From Pseudomonas sp. (GTDB lineage: Bacteria; Pseudomonadota; Gammaproteobacteria; Pseudomonadales; Pseudomonadaceae), in the NCBI RefSeq assembly GCF_030684895.1, contig NZ_JAUXXP010000025.1:1-64000 (forward strand): a stretch of 64,000 bases of DNA, read 5' to 3'. The notes beneath the pieces were generated by a model. The model saw only the letters and a program-made list of their open reading frames with translations, had not been told where the DNA came from and made no database searches. The translations under genes were made by a program, and so were the position numbers. Shown one piece after another: positions 7,269-16,570 of the stretch. Every line of letters starts with the position of its first letter. Within the stretch, counting starts at the first letter, position 1.

Positions 7269-9299
7269 ATGCAACACGCCCCCATCGCCCGCGTCGACAA
7301 CGCTGCCGACCCGTACCGCTGGCTGGAAAACCGCGACAGCGCTGAGGTGCTTGACCACCTCAAGGCGGAAAATGCCTACCTGGAACAGCAGCTCAGCGAG
7401 CAACTGGAGCTGCGCGAAAGCCTGTTTCAGGAGATCAAGGGGCGCATCCGCGAAACCGACCTCAGCCTGCCGTCACCCTGGGGCCCTTATCTGTATTACC
7501 AGCGCACCACGGCGGGCGATGAATACCCGCGGCATTACCGCTGCCGCAAACCCGTCGATGGCTCGCTGACGGTCGATGAGAGCAGCGAACAGCTGCTGCT
7601 CGACCCTAATGCCCTGGCCGATGGTGGTTTTATCTCGCTCGGCGCTTTTAGCATCAGCCCCGACCATCAACGCCTGGCCTATAGCCTGGACACCAGCGGC
7701 GAGGAAACCTACCAGCTGTTTGTCAAAGAGCTGGCCGACGACAGCCTGATCGAGCTGCCGTTCGAGGAATGCGATGGCAGCATGACCTGGGCCAATGACA
7801 GCCAGACCCTGTTCTTCGGCGAGTTGGACGACACTCACCGCCCGCACAAGCTGTATCGCCACCGCCTCGGCACTGACGCGGCCGAACTGGTATTCCACGA
7901 GCCGGACGGGCGCTTCTTCCTCAGCTGCTACCGCAGCAGCTCCGAGCGCCAGCTGATCCTGCAACTGGGCAGCAAGACCACCAGCGAAGCCTGGGTGCTG
8001 GATGCCGCAACGCCACAGGGCCACTTCAGCTGCGTGGCGCCACGCGAGGAAGGCCACGAATATGACGTGGACCACGGCACGCTGAACGACCAGTGGAGCT
8101 GGTTTATCCGCAGCAACCAGCACGGCATCAACTTCGCCCTGTTCGCGACCAGCGAATCAGCGCCGAGCCGCAGCGCTTGGCAACTGCTGCGCGAGCATGA
8201 CCCGCAAGTGATGCTGGAAGGCTTTAGCCTTAATCAGCAAGCGCTGGTGCTTAGTCTGCGCGAAGGCGGCCTACCGATTATCGAAGTGCAGCCGCAGGGA
8301 CAAGCGGCCTACCGCGTACAGCTACCGGACGCCGCCTACAGCCTGTATGTGCAAGACAGCCTGGAATTCGACAGCCCCGCCATTCGCCTGCGCTACGAAG
8401 CGCTCAATCGCCCGGCGCAGGTGCGTCAGCTGACGCTGGCCACGGTCGCGCAAGTGGTACTCAAGCAAACCCCGGTACTTGGACCGTTCGATGCCGACGA
8501 CTATGTCAGCCAGCGCCTGTGGGCCACTGCCGCCGACGGCAGTCAGGTGCCGATCAGCCTGGTGGCCAAACGCGAAGTGCTCGGCACCTCTGCCCCGCTC
8601 TATCTGTACGGCTACGGCGCTTATGGCGAAAGCCTCGACCCCTGGTTCTCCCATGCGCGCCTGTCCTTGCTTGAGCGCGGTTTCGTATTTGCCATCGCCC
8701 ATGTACGCGGTGGCGGTGAACTGGGCGAAGCCTGGTACCGCGCCGGCAAGCTGGAACACAAGCAGAACTCGTTCAGCGACTTTATCGCCTGCGCCGAACA
8801 CCTGATCGCACAGGGCTACACCAGCCCGGCACAGCTGGCCATCAGCGGCGGCAGCGCAGGCGGTTTGCTGATGGGCGCGGTGCTCAATCAGCGGCCCGAG
8901 CTGTTCGCCGCCGCCATCGCCGAGGTGCCGTTTGTCGATGTGCTCAACACCATGCAGAACCCCGACCTGCCACTGACCGTTACCGAGTACGACGAATGGG
9001 GCGACCCAAACCAGCCCGAGGTATTCGAGCGGATAAAAGGCTACGCGCCGTACGAGAACGTGCAGGCCCAGGCCTACCCGGCGATTCTCGCGGTGGCCGG
9101 TTACAACGACAGTCGGGTGCAGTACTGGGAAGCCGCCAAATGGGTGGCCAAGCTGCGCGCGCAAAAAACCGACAACAACCTGTTGCTGCTGAAAACCGAA
9201 CTGGACGCCGGCCACGGCGGCATGAGCGGCCGCTATCAGGCGCTCAAGGATGCCGCTCTGGAATACGCCTTTATCCTCAAGGTGCTGAGCCTGGTTTGA
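7269..9299 (+). CDS. ptrB: Oligopeptidase B, S9A serine peptidase
   Basis: A 676-residue prolyl-oligopeptidase-family enzyme. The N-terminal part begins PYRWLENRDS and is followed by a seven-bladed propeller of about 350 residues. The C-terminal alpha/beta hydrolase domain has the nucleophile in ISGGSAGG, the acid in AGYNDSRVQYWEA and the His in DAGHGG. It cleaves short peptides after basic residues, in the cytoplasm or periplasm. The length is typical of the family. The ORF is open upstream to 7137, but ATG 7269 has GGAG at ideal spacing and gives the usual N-terminus. It is probably monocistronic. Confidence 0.93.
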   Translation: MQHAPIARVDNAADPYRWLENRDSAEVLDHLKAENAYLEQQLSEQLELRESLFQEIKGRIRETDLSLPSPWGPYLYYQRTTAGDEYPRHYRCRKPVDGSLTVDESSEQLLLDPNALADGGFISLGAFSISPDHQRLAYSLDTSGEETYQLFVKELADDSLIELPFEECDGSMTWANDSQTLFFGELDDTHRPHKLYRHRLGTDAAELVFHEPDGRFFLSCYRSSSERQLILQLGSKTTSEAWVLDAATPQGHFSCVAPREEGHEYDVDHGTLNDQWSWFIRSNQHGINFALFATSESAPSRSAWQLLREHDPQVMLEGFSLNQQALVLSLREGGLPIIEVQPQGQAAYRVQLPDAAYSLYVQDSLEFDSPAIRLRYEALNRPAQVRQLTLATVAQVVLKQTPVLGPFDADDYVSQRLWATAADGSQVPISLVAKREVLGTSAPLYLYGYGAYGESLDPWFSHARLSLLERGFVFAIAHVRGGGELGEAWYRAGKLEHKQNSFSDFIACAEHLIAQGYTSPAQLAISGGSAGGLLMGAVLNQRPELFAAAIAEVPFVDVLNTMQNPDLPLTVTEYDEWGDPNQPEVFERIKGYAPYENVQAQAYPAILAVAGYNDSRVQYWEAAKWVAKLRAQKTDNNLLLLKTELDAGHGGMSGRYQALKDAALEYAFILKVLSLV

Positions 9300-9518
9300 G
9301 TCCAACTTGCCGCTCTGCCAGCCGTGGCCATATGGCTTGGCAGAGCGGCGCGGGCTCAGAGTAATTCGCGCTAAACAGCGGACGTTTAGGGCGAAAAATT
9401 ACTTGACCGTTCATGCAGATTTAACCTGTCTGACGTGCAAGTTCGGCTAGGCTGAATGGCACGCTGGCGCACTGCCATCTCGCCCATTCAACTGCCTGCT
9501 CACCATGGACGGTCTGTG

Positions 9519-11141
9519 ATGAAAAACTGGAAGATCAGAACCCACCTATTCCTTCTCTCCGGCTGCCTGCTGTTTGGTCTGCTGTGTGTCGGCGGTCTTG
9601 GTTTGTATGGGCTGCAGGCCACGGTCAAGGGATTGCAAACGGTGTACCTGGACCGCGTGGTGCCGCTGCGCGACCTCAAGCTGATTGCCGACTTGTACGC
9701 CGTCAATATCGTCGATGCGACGCACAAAGCGCGCAGCGGCGAGCTGGATGAGAAAACCGCGCAACAGCTGATCGAACAAGCCCAGGTGCGGATCGAGGAA
9801 ACCTGGCAGGCCTATCTGGCCACCGAACTGATCCGCGAAGAAAGCCAGCTGATCGAGCAGATCAACCCGCTTATGCAACAGGCCCGGCAACCACTGAATG
9901 AACTGCAAAGCCTGCTCAATCGTGGCGATAAAGCCGGCATCGACGCCTTTGCCAGCCAGCGGCTTTACCCGTTGATCGACCCACTCTCGGAGAAGTTTGC
10001 CGAACTGATCGACGTGCAACTGCTCGAAGCCAAGCGCCAATACCAGCTGGGCGAAGCCGCCTATGCCAGCAACCTCAACCTGAGCATCAGCGTGTTGCTG
10101 ATTGCCCTGCTGATTGGTCTGGCACAGGTGTTCTATTTTATTCGCCTGATGAGCCGGCAGCTGGGCGCCGAGCCTGGCGAGCTGGAAGAAATCAGCGCGC
10201 ATATCGCCGAAGGCCGCCTGGGCGGCAAAACCTTGGGCAACCAGGTGATGACCGGCGTGATGAAATCCGTGCAGAGCATGCGCCGTGGCCTACAGGACAT
10301 GATCGGCAATATCGGCGAAGCCTCTGAACAGATCGAATGCGCCACCCTGCAGCTGGCCGCCTCCTCCGAGCAGGTACTGACCAGCGCCAATGTGCAGAGC
10401 GACACCGCCTCGGCCATGGCCGCCACCGTCGAGCAACTGGCGGTAAGCATCAACCACATTGCCGAAAACGCCCAGCAAACCTACGACATGGCAAAAAAAG
10501 CCGGCGACATGACCGATGCAGGCATTCAGGTCATGGCCCGCGCCACCACAGAAATGCACAAGATCGCCGAGCTGGTGGCCGAGAGCTCGCAGGATGTCGA
10601 AACCCTGGCCGCGCAATCACGCAATATCAGTGCGATTGTCGACGTGATTCGCGGCATTGCCGAACAAACCAACCTGCTGGCCCTCAACGCCGCCATTGAG
10701 GCTGCACGGGCCGGCGAACAAGGTCGCGGCTTTGCCGTAGTCGCCGATGAAGTGCGCAGCCTGGCCGGGCGCACGGCCCACTCGACAACGGAAATCATCG
10801 CCCTGGTCGATGCCATTCACAGCGGTATGCACAAAGCAAAAAACAGCATGGCCGCCGGCTGTGAGCGGGTCAGCATTGGCACCCAACTGGTCGATCAGGC
10901 GGGCAGCTCGATGACGGGGATTCGCCTGGCGCTGAATGAATCACTGCAGGCCGTCAGCGTGATCTCGCTGTCGCTGCAGGAGCAACGCGCCGCCAGCGAA
11001 CAGGTGGCCATGAGCGTGGAGCGCGTGGCGCAGATCGTCGAAGAAAACTCCGCTGCGCAAGGCGGTATCGTGCAGGCCATCCAGTCTCTGCAAGCCATGT
11101 CCGGGCGCTTGCAAGGCGTGATGCGGCGCTTCAGTTTCTAA
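9519..11141 (+). CDS. Methyl-accepting chemotaxis protein with 4-helix-bundle sensor
   Basis: A 540-residue chemoreceptor. TM1 is at about 9-30, a helical periplasmic sensor of the four-helix-bundle type at about 31-188, TM2 at about 190-212, then a short HAMP-like connector ([18 protein letters not shown]). The cytoplasmic signalling domain contains the conserved tip [18 protein letters not shown] and [18 protein letters not shown]. It should signal through CheA/CheW. The C-terminus ends RRFSF, without a CheR-docking pentapeptide. The ligand is unknown. The start was chosen at ATG 9519 because TM1 follows immediately. Confidence 0.93.
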   Translation: MKNWKIRTHLFLLSGCLLFGLLCVGGLGLYGLQATVKGLQTVYLDRVVPLRDLKLIADLYAVNIVDATHKARSGELDEKTAQQLIEQAQVRIEETWQAYLATELIREESQLIEQINPLMQQARQPLNELQSLLNRGDKAGIDAFASQRLYPLIDPLSEKFAELIDVQLLEAKRQYQLGEAAYASNLNLSISVLLIALLIGLAQVFYFIRLMSRQLGAEPGELEEISAHIAEGRLGGKTLGNQVMTGVMKSVQSMRRGLQDMIGNIGEASEQIECATLQLAASSEQVLTSANVQSDTASAMAATVEQLAVSINHIAENAQQTYDMAKKAGDMTDAGIQVMARATTEMHKIAELVAESSQDVETLAAQSRNISAIVDVIRGIAEQTNLLALNAAIEAARAGEQGRGFAVVADEVRSLAGRTAHSTTEIIALVDAIHSGMHKAKNSMAAGCERVSIGTQLVDQAGSSMTGIRLALNESLQAVSVISLSLQEQRAASEQVAMSVERVAQIVEENSAAQGGIVQAIQSLQAMSGRLQGVMRRFSF

Positions 11142-11263
11142 ACTGCAAATCGCAGCGGGCCACTCGGCGGCAGGCAGCGAGTGGCGCTGGCAAGCCCAGT
11201 GGCGGGCGGCTAAGGTCAATCTATGCGACTGACCTCGCGTTACGTCTATCCAGGCTGCCGTCC

Positions 11264-11737
11264 ATGCCCGCCCACTCCCAACTGATTGATGAAATACGCG
11301 ACATGCTGCTTGATTGCGGCCTGTTCGACAGCCTCACGCCCAATGAGCTGCTCAGCGCCGCTGGCTACTTCAACATCAGCAAATGCGCTCCGGAGGCGAG
11401 CATCTGCCGCGAAGGCGACCCCGGCACCTTTATGTGCATCATCCACGCGGGTGCGGTATCGGTGCGCAAGATCAACTCCAGCGGTGAAACCATCGAACTG
11501 GCCAAACTGCGCAAGGGCCGCGCCTTTGGTGAGATGGCGGTACTCGACGGCGAACGCCGCTCGGCTAGCTGCATTGCCGTGAGCGACTGCAGCCTGCTGA
11601 TGCTGGCCAGGGATTCCCTGGACAAGATGCTGAGCGAAGCGCCCAAGACCGCCGCCAAAGTCATCCGCGCCATTGCCATCGCCATGTCCCGGCGCTTGCG
11701 CATGGCCGATGGGCAGTTGGTCGAGCAACAGCTCTAG
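11264..11737 (+). CDS. Single-domain cyclic-nucleotide-binding protein
   Basis: A 157-residue protein consisting essentially of one cNMP-binding beta-roll. The phosphate-binding cassette region is FGEMAVLDGERRSASCIA at about residues 88-105. Entry residues EGDPGTFMCIIHAGAVSV are typical. There is no DNA-binding helix-turn-helix, kinase or transporter domain, so it should act by protein interaction. It lies 122 bases after the chemoreceptor on the same strand and may be co-expressed. Whether it binds cAMP, c-di-GMP or nothing cannot be told; the usual cAMP Arg is present within GERRSAS. Confidence 0.85.
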   Translation: MPAHSQLIDEIRDMLLDCGLFDSLTPNELLSAAGYFNISKCAPEASICREGDPGTFMCIIHAGAVSVRKINSSGETIELAKLRKGRAFGEMAVLDGERRSASCIAVSDCSLLMLARDSLDKMLSEAPKTAAKVIRAIAIAMSRRLRMADGQLVEQQL

Positions 11738-11748
11738 CTGCTAGCAAT

Positions 11749-12048
11749 TCACTCGTCGGATTTTGGCAGCGGCTGGGTATTGCGTTCGCGCTGTTCTTTC
11801 AGCAACGGCAGCTCCTGGTCGCGACGCGGTTGGCTGGATTCCGGCAGCGGTGCCTGCTTGAGCAACGGCGGATTATTGCGGGTTGGCGCAGGCAGATGCT
11901 GCGGCGCAGCCGGTGCGTAGGGTTGCGGCGTTGCAGTACCTGGGGCACCCGCTGCAGGCGCCGTGGCGGGCATTTTGGGCGGTTGCTGAGCCAGCAGCGA
12001 AGTGCTGGCAAGCGCGGTCAAAACAAACAACAGAGTAGTCAGGCGCAT
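11749..12048 (-). CDS. Small secreted proline-rich protein, unknown function
   Basis: A 99-residue protein with a signal peptide (MRLTTLLFVLTALASTSLLAQ) and a low-complexity mature part rich in Pro, Ala and Gln. The C-terminus is charged (LPLLKEQRERNTQPLPKSDE). No domain is recognisable. GGGAGA upstream supports ATG 12048; a GTG-rich longer frame reaches 12120 but lacks a signal. It is convergent with the cNMP-binding gene. Probably periplasmic or outer-membrane associated by inference only. Confidence 0.65.
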   Translation of the reverse strand: MRLTTLLFVLTALASTSLLAQQPPKMPATAPAAGAPGTATPQPYAPAAPQHLPAPTRNNPPLLKQAPLPESSQPRRDQELPLLKEQRERNTQPLPKSDE

Positions 12049-12171
12049 GCGGGTATCTCCCATACAGTTACTCACTTGGGCCTCAACCACGGCGTTAAGT
12101 GCCGCACGGGCGGTTCTCACTGACCACCGGCAAGGCTAGACTGGTGGCATGACCACCGTACGAGATTCCAG

Positions 12172-12543
12172 ATGAGCAGCGATAAATCCCCCTCCGCCAC
12201 CGGCAAGCTTGACCGCATCCTCGCCGAGGCCCAGCGCTCGCGTGAAGAAGGCTACCGCGACAAGGCGCTGAAGATGTACCCGCATGTCTGCGGCCGCTGC
12301 GCCCGCGAGTTTTCCGGCAAGCGCCTGAGCGAGCTGACCGTGCACCACCGCGACCACAATCACGACAACAATCCGCAGGACGGCTCCAACTGGGAGTTGC
12401 TGTGCCTGTACTGCCATGACAACGAACACTCGCGCTACACCGACCAGCAATATTTCAGTGAAGGCTCGCTAAGCACACCGAAGACCGCCCAGGCGACCCA
12501 CAACCCCTTCGCCGACCTGGCTGCAAGGCTGAAAAAAAGCTGA
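12172..12543 (+). CDS. yajD: YajD-like HNH nuclease
   Basis: A 123-residue HNH protein closely resembling E. coli YajD. Zinc ligands are in CGRCAREF and CLYCHD, and the HNH core is LTVHHRDHNHDNNPQDGSNW. HNH domains cut DNA with a single metal, but YajD itself has no assigned substrate. The N-terminal 30 residues are basic and helical. It is flanked by a dispersed repeat downstream and is divergent from the proline-rich protein gene. Confidence 0.88.
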   Translation: MSSDKSPSATGKLDRILAEAQRSREEGYRDKALKMYPHVCGRCAREFSGKRLSELTVHHRDHNHDNNPQDGSNWELLCLYCHDNEHSRYTDQQYFSEGSLSTPKTAQATHNPFADLAARLKKS

Positions 12544-12547
12544 CTCT

Positions 12548-12615
12548 GTAGCCCGGATGAAATCCGGGAACGGTTTTCTGAGCATCACCGATGCCCCGGA
12601 TTGCATCCGGGCTAC
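12548..12615. repeat. GTAGCCCGGATG-type inverted repeat, copy 1
   Basis: An inverted repeat: left arm GTAGCCCGGATGAAATCCGGG, whose mirror image GCATCCGGGCTAC closes the right end. Each arm is itself a small hairpin (CCCGGAT/ATCCGGG). The same sequence occurs at 36776 and 58354. It lies directly after yajD and could also stop transcription. Confidence 0.85.
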
Positions 12616-12702
12616 GGCATTGCCCAACGGCACTATCCGGCCTGGCCTCGGCAGTGCGTTGTCCTAGCCAACCTACGCGTTGGCGATGCTGTTGAGCCTT
12701 AA

Positions 12703-12728
12703 ATCGCCAGCAAGCTGGCGCCTACAAA
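12703..12728. repeat. REP-like palindrome
   Basis: TCGCCAGCAAGCTGGCGCCTACA is a short palindrome (CGCCAGC/GCTGGCG) followed by CTACA, the pattern of the classic Pseudomonas REP unit. Only one unit is present. It lies in the 287-base gap between yajD and the RNA methyltransferase. Confidence 0.6.
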
Positions 12729-12830
12729 AATTCAGGTCGCGGCCATACAGGTATACTCGCGTCTTTTTTGGCGCCCGCCGCCCTTGGCGCGGCCTCAAAA
12801 TCCCCCCGAAAATTCTGTGCGAGTGCCACC

Positions 12831-13301
12831 GTGGCCAACAAGAGATACGCCTGCATCGGCCTGTTCAACCCAAAATCCCCGGAAAACGTCGGTTCAGTGA
12901 TGCGTGCCGCCGGCTGCTATAGCGCCGCCTCGGTGTTCTACAGCGGCAAACGCTATGCCCGCGCCCGCGACTTTATTACCGACACCCAGCGCATTTATAT
13001 GGATATTCCGCTGATCGGTGTGGAAGACCTGCAGCAGATCATCCCCATCGGCTGCACACCGGTCGCCGTGGAGCTGGTTGAAGGCGCACGGCCACTGCCG
13101 CAATACACCCACCCCGACCGCGCCATCTATATCTTCGGCCCTGAAGACGGCTCGCTGAGCAAGGAAGTCCTCGACTGGTGTGAGGACGTAATCTACATCC
13201 CCACCCAGGGCTGCATGAACCTCGCCGCCACCGTCAATGTGGTGCTCTACGACCGCATGGCCAAAGGTATCAACACCAAGTCCGGGCCTGGGCTCAAGTA
13301 A
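12831..13301 (+). CDS. SpoU/TrmH-family RNA 2'-O-methyltransferase
   Basis: A 156-residue SPOUT methyltransferase. Motif 1 is NPKSPENVGSVMRAAGC, motif 2 is IYIFGPEDGSLS and motif 3 is CMNLAATVNVVLYDR, which together make the knotted SAM-binding site. It lacks the extra N-terminal domain of large TrmH proteins, like TrmL. The substrate is presumably a tRNA or rRNA ribose. The start is a GTG at 12831, since the ATG at 12768 would add 21 residues outside the fold; a weak GAG precedes it. A TATACT -10-like sequence occurs at about 12751. Confidence 0.85.
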   Translation: MANKRYACIGLFNPKSPENVGSVMRAAGCYSAASVFYSGKRYARARDFITDTQRIYMDIPLIGVEDLQQIIPIGCTPVAVELVEGARPLPQYTHPDRAIYIFGPEDGSLSKEVLDWCEDVIYIPTQGCMNLAATVNVVLYDRMAKGINTKSGPGLK

Positions 13302-13316
13302 GCCGCTGCCCAGCCA

Positions 13317-14417
13317 TTACAACCCCGATTTGAGCCGGCTAAAGGCGCGAGTCAGTGCGCGGTTGAAGGCCTTGGTGTTGTCATTCTTGGTATACAGCTG
13401 CGCGCGCACGGCAGCTGGTGGGTAGGTGCCAGGGTCGGCAAGAATGGCTGGATCGACCGTGGCATTAGCCGCCGGCACAGTGTTGGCGTAGTAGATGGTG
13501 TTAGTGATCGCGCCGATCACTGCTGGTGTCATCAAATGGTCCATCAGCGCCAGGCCTGCCTCGGGGTGTGGCGCGTCCTTGGGGATCACCATCGCGTCAA
13601 ACCAGATCAGCGTGCCTTCGCGCGGGATGCTGTAGTGCAGGCTATAGGGCTTGCCCGCCTGCTCAGCCTGGCCGGCGGCAATCGACACGTTGCCATTCCA
13701 CGACATCGCCAGGCAGGTATCGCCGTTGGCCAGGTCGGTGATATTGCGGTCGTTGTCAAAGTAGCGAATCGACGGCCGCACTTTGGCCAGGTGCGCTTCG
13801 GCCAGCTTCAGGTCGTCCAGGCTCTGTTTGTTGATATCCAGGCCCAGGTAACGAAAGGTCGCAGCGAACACCTCATTGGGATCATTGAGAAAGCTCACTC
13901 CGCAGTCGGCGAACTGCGCCACCACCGCAGGGTCGAGCAGCATCGCCCAGCTGTCGGTCGGTGCATCGGCCATACGCTTGCCGATGGCCTGCTGCTGATA
14001 ACCAAAACCCGTAGTGCCCCAAACATACAGCCCGGCGTAACGGTTGCCCGGATCGAACGCGGCCATATGCCCGGTGAACTCGCTATCCAGCCCGCTGAAA
14101 TGTGGCAATGCGGCCTTGTTTAGCGGCTGCAGGGCGCCACTCTGGATCGCTCGCTGCAGATGCTGACCGGCGGTGAGCACCAGGTCATAACCGCTACGCC
14201 CGGTAAGCAGCTTGGTTTCCACGGTTTCCAGCGAGTCGAAATGATCGACCACCACCTTGATCCCGGTCGTTTGCTCGAAGCTGCTGAGGGTATCCGGCGC
14301 CAGGTATTCCCCCCAGATAAACAGATTGACCTGCTTCGGCGCCTCGGCCGCCAGCACTTGCGCGCTCGCAGCCAGGCCCATACCAATGCCCAACAGACTG
14401 GTATGCAGTTTCATCAA
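13317..14417 (-). CDS. Polyamine-type ABC transporter substrate-binding protein
   Basis: A 366-residue periplasmic binding protein of the PotF/SpuD type. It has a signal peptide (MMKLHTSLLGIGMGLAASAQVLAA), then VNLFIWGEYLAPDTLSSFE, which is typical of the polyamine group, and GTTGFGYQQ, YFDNDRNITDLANGD and WNGNVS in the ligand cleft region. It lies 6 bases downstream of the agmatine-deiminase-like gene and shares its strand. No permease or ATPase genes are adjacent, so it must work with a transporter elsewhere. The ligand may be putrescine, spermidine or agmatine; context favours agmatine or putrescine. Confidence 0.88.
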   Translation of the reverse strand: MMKLHTSLLGIGMGLAASAQVLAAEAPKQVNLFIWGEYLAPDTLSSFEQTTGIKVVVDHFDSLETVETKLLTGRSGYDLVLTAGQHLQRAIQSGALQPLNKAALPHFSGLDSEFTGHMAAFDPGNRYAGLYVWGTTGFGYQQQAIGKRMADAPTDSWAMLLDPAVVAQFADCGVSFLNDPNEVFAATFRYLGLDINKQSLDDLKLAEAHLAKVRPSIRYFDNDRNITDLANGDTCLAMSWNGNVSIAAGQAEQAGKPYSLHYSIPREGTLIWFDAMVIPKDAPHPEAGLALMDHLMTPAVIGAITNTIYYANTVPAANATVDPAILADPGTYPPAAVRAQLYTKNDNTKAFNRALTRAFSRLKSGL

Positions 14418-14423
14418 AGCCTC

Positions 14424-15536
14424 CTAGGCGCGCTTGGGCGCAGCGTATTGCGGCATGGTGATGCAGGCGACGTTGCCGCCACCGAGGAGAATTTCCCGCG
14501 AATTGTCGATGCCGAGGATGCGGTGCGTGGGGAACAGCTCGGCCAGGGTCGCCTGAGCCACACGGTCGCAGGGGTCGTTAAACAGCGGCACGACGATGGC
14601 CGAGTTGCCGGCGTAATAGTTGATATAGGAGGCGCAGATCTGCGTACCAGCCTGACGGGTGTGGGTGGATTCATCCTGATCCAGGCCTTCGGCTTCTTCG
14701 GCCGTCCACTCCAGCACGCGCGGCTGCGGCAGCTTGTGTACTTCCAGCGCGCGGCCGCAGGCGTCGCGGGTACTGCGCAGGATATCGTAGGCCTCCTGGT
14801 AGATTTCCCACTGCGGATCAGAGCGATCATCGGTCCACTGCTGCACCACCACGCCCGGGCGGACAAAGCAGGCCAGGTCGTCGATATGGCCGTCGGTTTC
14901 ATCAAACTTGCAGCCGCGTGGCAGCCAGATCACCTGCTCGGCGCCAAGGTAATCGCTGAGTCGGCGGGTCATCTCCTCTTTGCCCAGATGGGCGTTACGG
15001 TTGCGGTTAAGCAGGCACTGCTCGGTGGTCAGCAGGGTGCGCTGACCATCAGTCTGGATACCGCCCATCTCGGCAATAAAGGGCGCGCGGTAGCGATCAT
15101 AACCTTCGATTTCAAGAATCTTCTGCGCGATCTGATCGTCCTTGTCCCAGGGGTAGTACAAGCCGCCGTCGAGGCCGCCATAGGCGTTGAACTCAAAATC
15201 CACGCCGCGCACTTCACCGCTCTCGTCATTGACCAGAAAGGCCGGGCCGCTGTCGCGGAACCAGGTGTCGTTGCAGGTCATTTCCACCACGCGCACATGG
15301 GCTGGCAGCTGACGGCGGGCGGTGGCGTATTGACTGGCCGAGGCACAGACGGTGACCGGCTCACTGCTGGCAATCGCCGTGACGATGTCCACCCAAACCT
15401 TCTGCGCCGGCTTGGCACCGTTGCGCCACACGTCGGTGCGCTCCGGCCAGCCGAGCCAGCAACCGGCCTTGGGTTCAAATTCGCCGGGCAGACGGAATCC
15501 ATCGGCTTTAGGGAGAGAAGTCAGGGAACGCGCCAT
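14424..15536 (-). CDS. aguA: Agmatine deiminase family protein (divergent)
   Basis: A 370-residue member of the guanidino-modifying PAD/AgmD family. Family landmarks are WPERTDVWR, WFRDSGPAFLV, DETDGHIDDLACFVRPG with the catalytic His, and the C-terminal Cys loop LLGGGNVACITMPQ. Agmatine deiminase makes N-carbamoylputrescine on the way to putrescine. Two places differ from AguA as I remember it: EGGSIH is replaced by EMGGIQ, and the NIHC of the Cys loop by NVAC. It could therefore be a paralogue acting on a related guanidino compound. ATG 15536 was chosen because AAGG lies just upstream. Followed closely by the polyamine-binding protein gene. Confidence 0.75.
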   Translation of the reverse strand: MARSLTSLPKADGFRLPGEFEPKAGCWLGWPERTDVWRNGAKPAQKVWVDIVTAIASSEPVTVCASASQYATARRQLPAHVRVVEMTCNDTWFRDSGPAFLVNDESGEVRGVDFEFNAYGGLDGGLYYPWDKDDQIAQKILEIEGYDRYRAPFIAEMGGIQTDGQRTLLTTEQCLLNRNRNAHLGKEEMTRRLSDYLGAEQVIWLPRGCKFDETDGHIDDLACFVRPGVVVQQWTDDRSDPQWEIYQEAYDILRSTRDACGRALEVHKLPQPRVLEWTAEEAEGLDQDESTHTRQAGTQICASYINYYAGNSAIVVPLFNDPCDRVAQATLAELFPTHRILGIDNSREILLGGGNVACITMPQYAAPKRA

Positions 15537-15636
15537 CGGATGCACCTTATGCCTGTGGGGAAGATGGCCACACAGTACGCGGCGCTCCGGCCAAGGTTCC
15601 AACGACGATAATTACGGAATAGCTGAATTCAATTCA

Positions 15637-16521
15637 TCATTCAGCCAGGTGATCACTCAGCCAATCTAAGAAGTCTGCCACCGCCGGCTTCTCCAGGCGG
15701 ATGCGTTCGCAGACCAGCGCATATTGCCCGAGCGCCGCCACGCTGGCATTGAACGGGCGCACCAGGCGGCCGCTGGCCAGGTCCTCGGCGGCAGTGAGGT
15801 TATCGCCCATGGCCACGCCCTGCCCTTGCGCCGCGGCTTCCAGCGCTAGGCCAGCATGGCCGAGATAAAGATGACGCGCCGGTTGAATGTCGCCGGCATG
15901 GGTGGTCAGCCAGGCGGTCCAGGTCTTGCCGTCCTGATCATCGTGCAGCAGGCCATGCCGAGCCAGGTCACGCGGGTGCTTGAGCCCGCCCTGGTTGAAC
16001 AGGCTGGGGCTGCACACCGGAAAGAACTGCAGGGTCGGCAACGGACGCACAAAGTACGCGCTGGCATCCTCAGGCCCGGTGCCGTAGGTGATCGCCAGGT
16101 CGATATCCGGGCTCGGCAGGCAGGCTTCCAGCGGTTGTTCATGCAGATGCAGGGTGATCTGCGGATAGCGGTCGCTGAAGTCGGCCAGGCGGCTGACCAG
16201 CCACTTCTGCGCCAGTTCGGGGGTTAGCGCGATACGCAGCACCACCTGCGAGCCGGGGTCACGCAGCTCGTCGCAGGCCTCGCCAATCAGCTCAAACGCC
16301 TGCTGCAAACGCTGCAACAGACGCCGCGCGGCAGGCGTCGGTACGACTTGACGCCCTTCGCGGGCAAACAGCGGCGTGCCAAGTTGTTCTTCTAGCTGGC
16401 GAATCTGATGGCTGACTGCGCTGTCGGTGACGCACAGCTCGGCCGCCGCCCGGCCAAAGTGGGCGTGGCGGGCGGCGCACTCGAAGGTGCGCAAGGCGGT
16501 GAGGGACGGTAGGCGGCGCAT
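15637..16521 (-). CDS. LysR-family transcriptional regulator, GcvA-like
   Basis: A 294-residue LTTR. The N-terminal winged helix is LTALRTFECAARHAHFGRAAAELCVTDSAVSHQ, followed by the linker helix and a two-lobed effector-binding domain with VLRIALTPELAQKWLVSRL and DLAITYGTG. The opening MRRLPSLTALRTFE is typical of the GcvA subgroup. It is on the same strand as, and 100 bases upstream of, the agmatine-deiminase-like gene, so it may head that operon and regulate it in response to a polyamine or amino acid. The effector is unknown. Confidence 0.88.
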   Translation of the reverse strand: MRRLPSLTALRTFECAARHAHFGRAAAELCVTDSAVSHQIRQLEEQLGTPLFAREGRQVVPTPAARRLLQRLQQAFELIGEACDELRDPGSQVVLRIALTPELAQKWLVSRLADFSDRYPQITLHLHEQPLEACLPSPDIDLAITYGTGPEDASAYFVRPLPTLQFFPVCSPSLFNQGGLKHPRDLARHGLLHDDQDGKTWTAWLTTHAGDIQPARHLYLGHAGLALEAAAQGQGVAMGDNLTAAEDLASGRLVRPFNASVAALGQYALVCERIRLEKPAVADFLDWLSDHLAE

Positions 16522-16570
16522 GCGGGGCTCCAGATCGGCAACTGCGCCGCATGCTTACTCAGGGCGTGGG

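Noticed and set aside
14160..15611. Long plus-strand open frame (483 codons) opposite the polyamine-binding and deiminase genes
   Set aside because: It is antisense to two well-recognised proteins, has no domain, and its residue mix is that of a GC-rich shadow frame.
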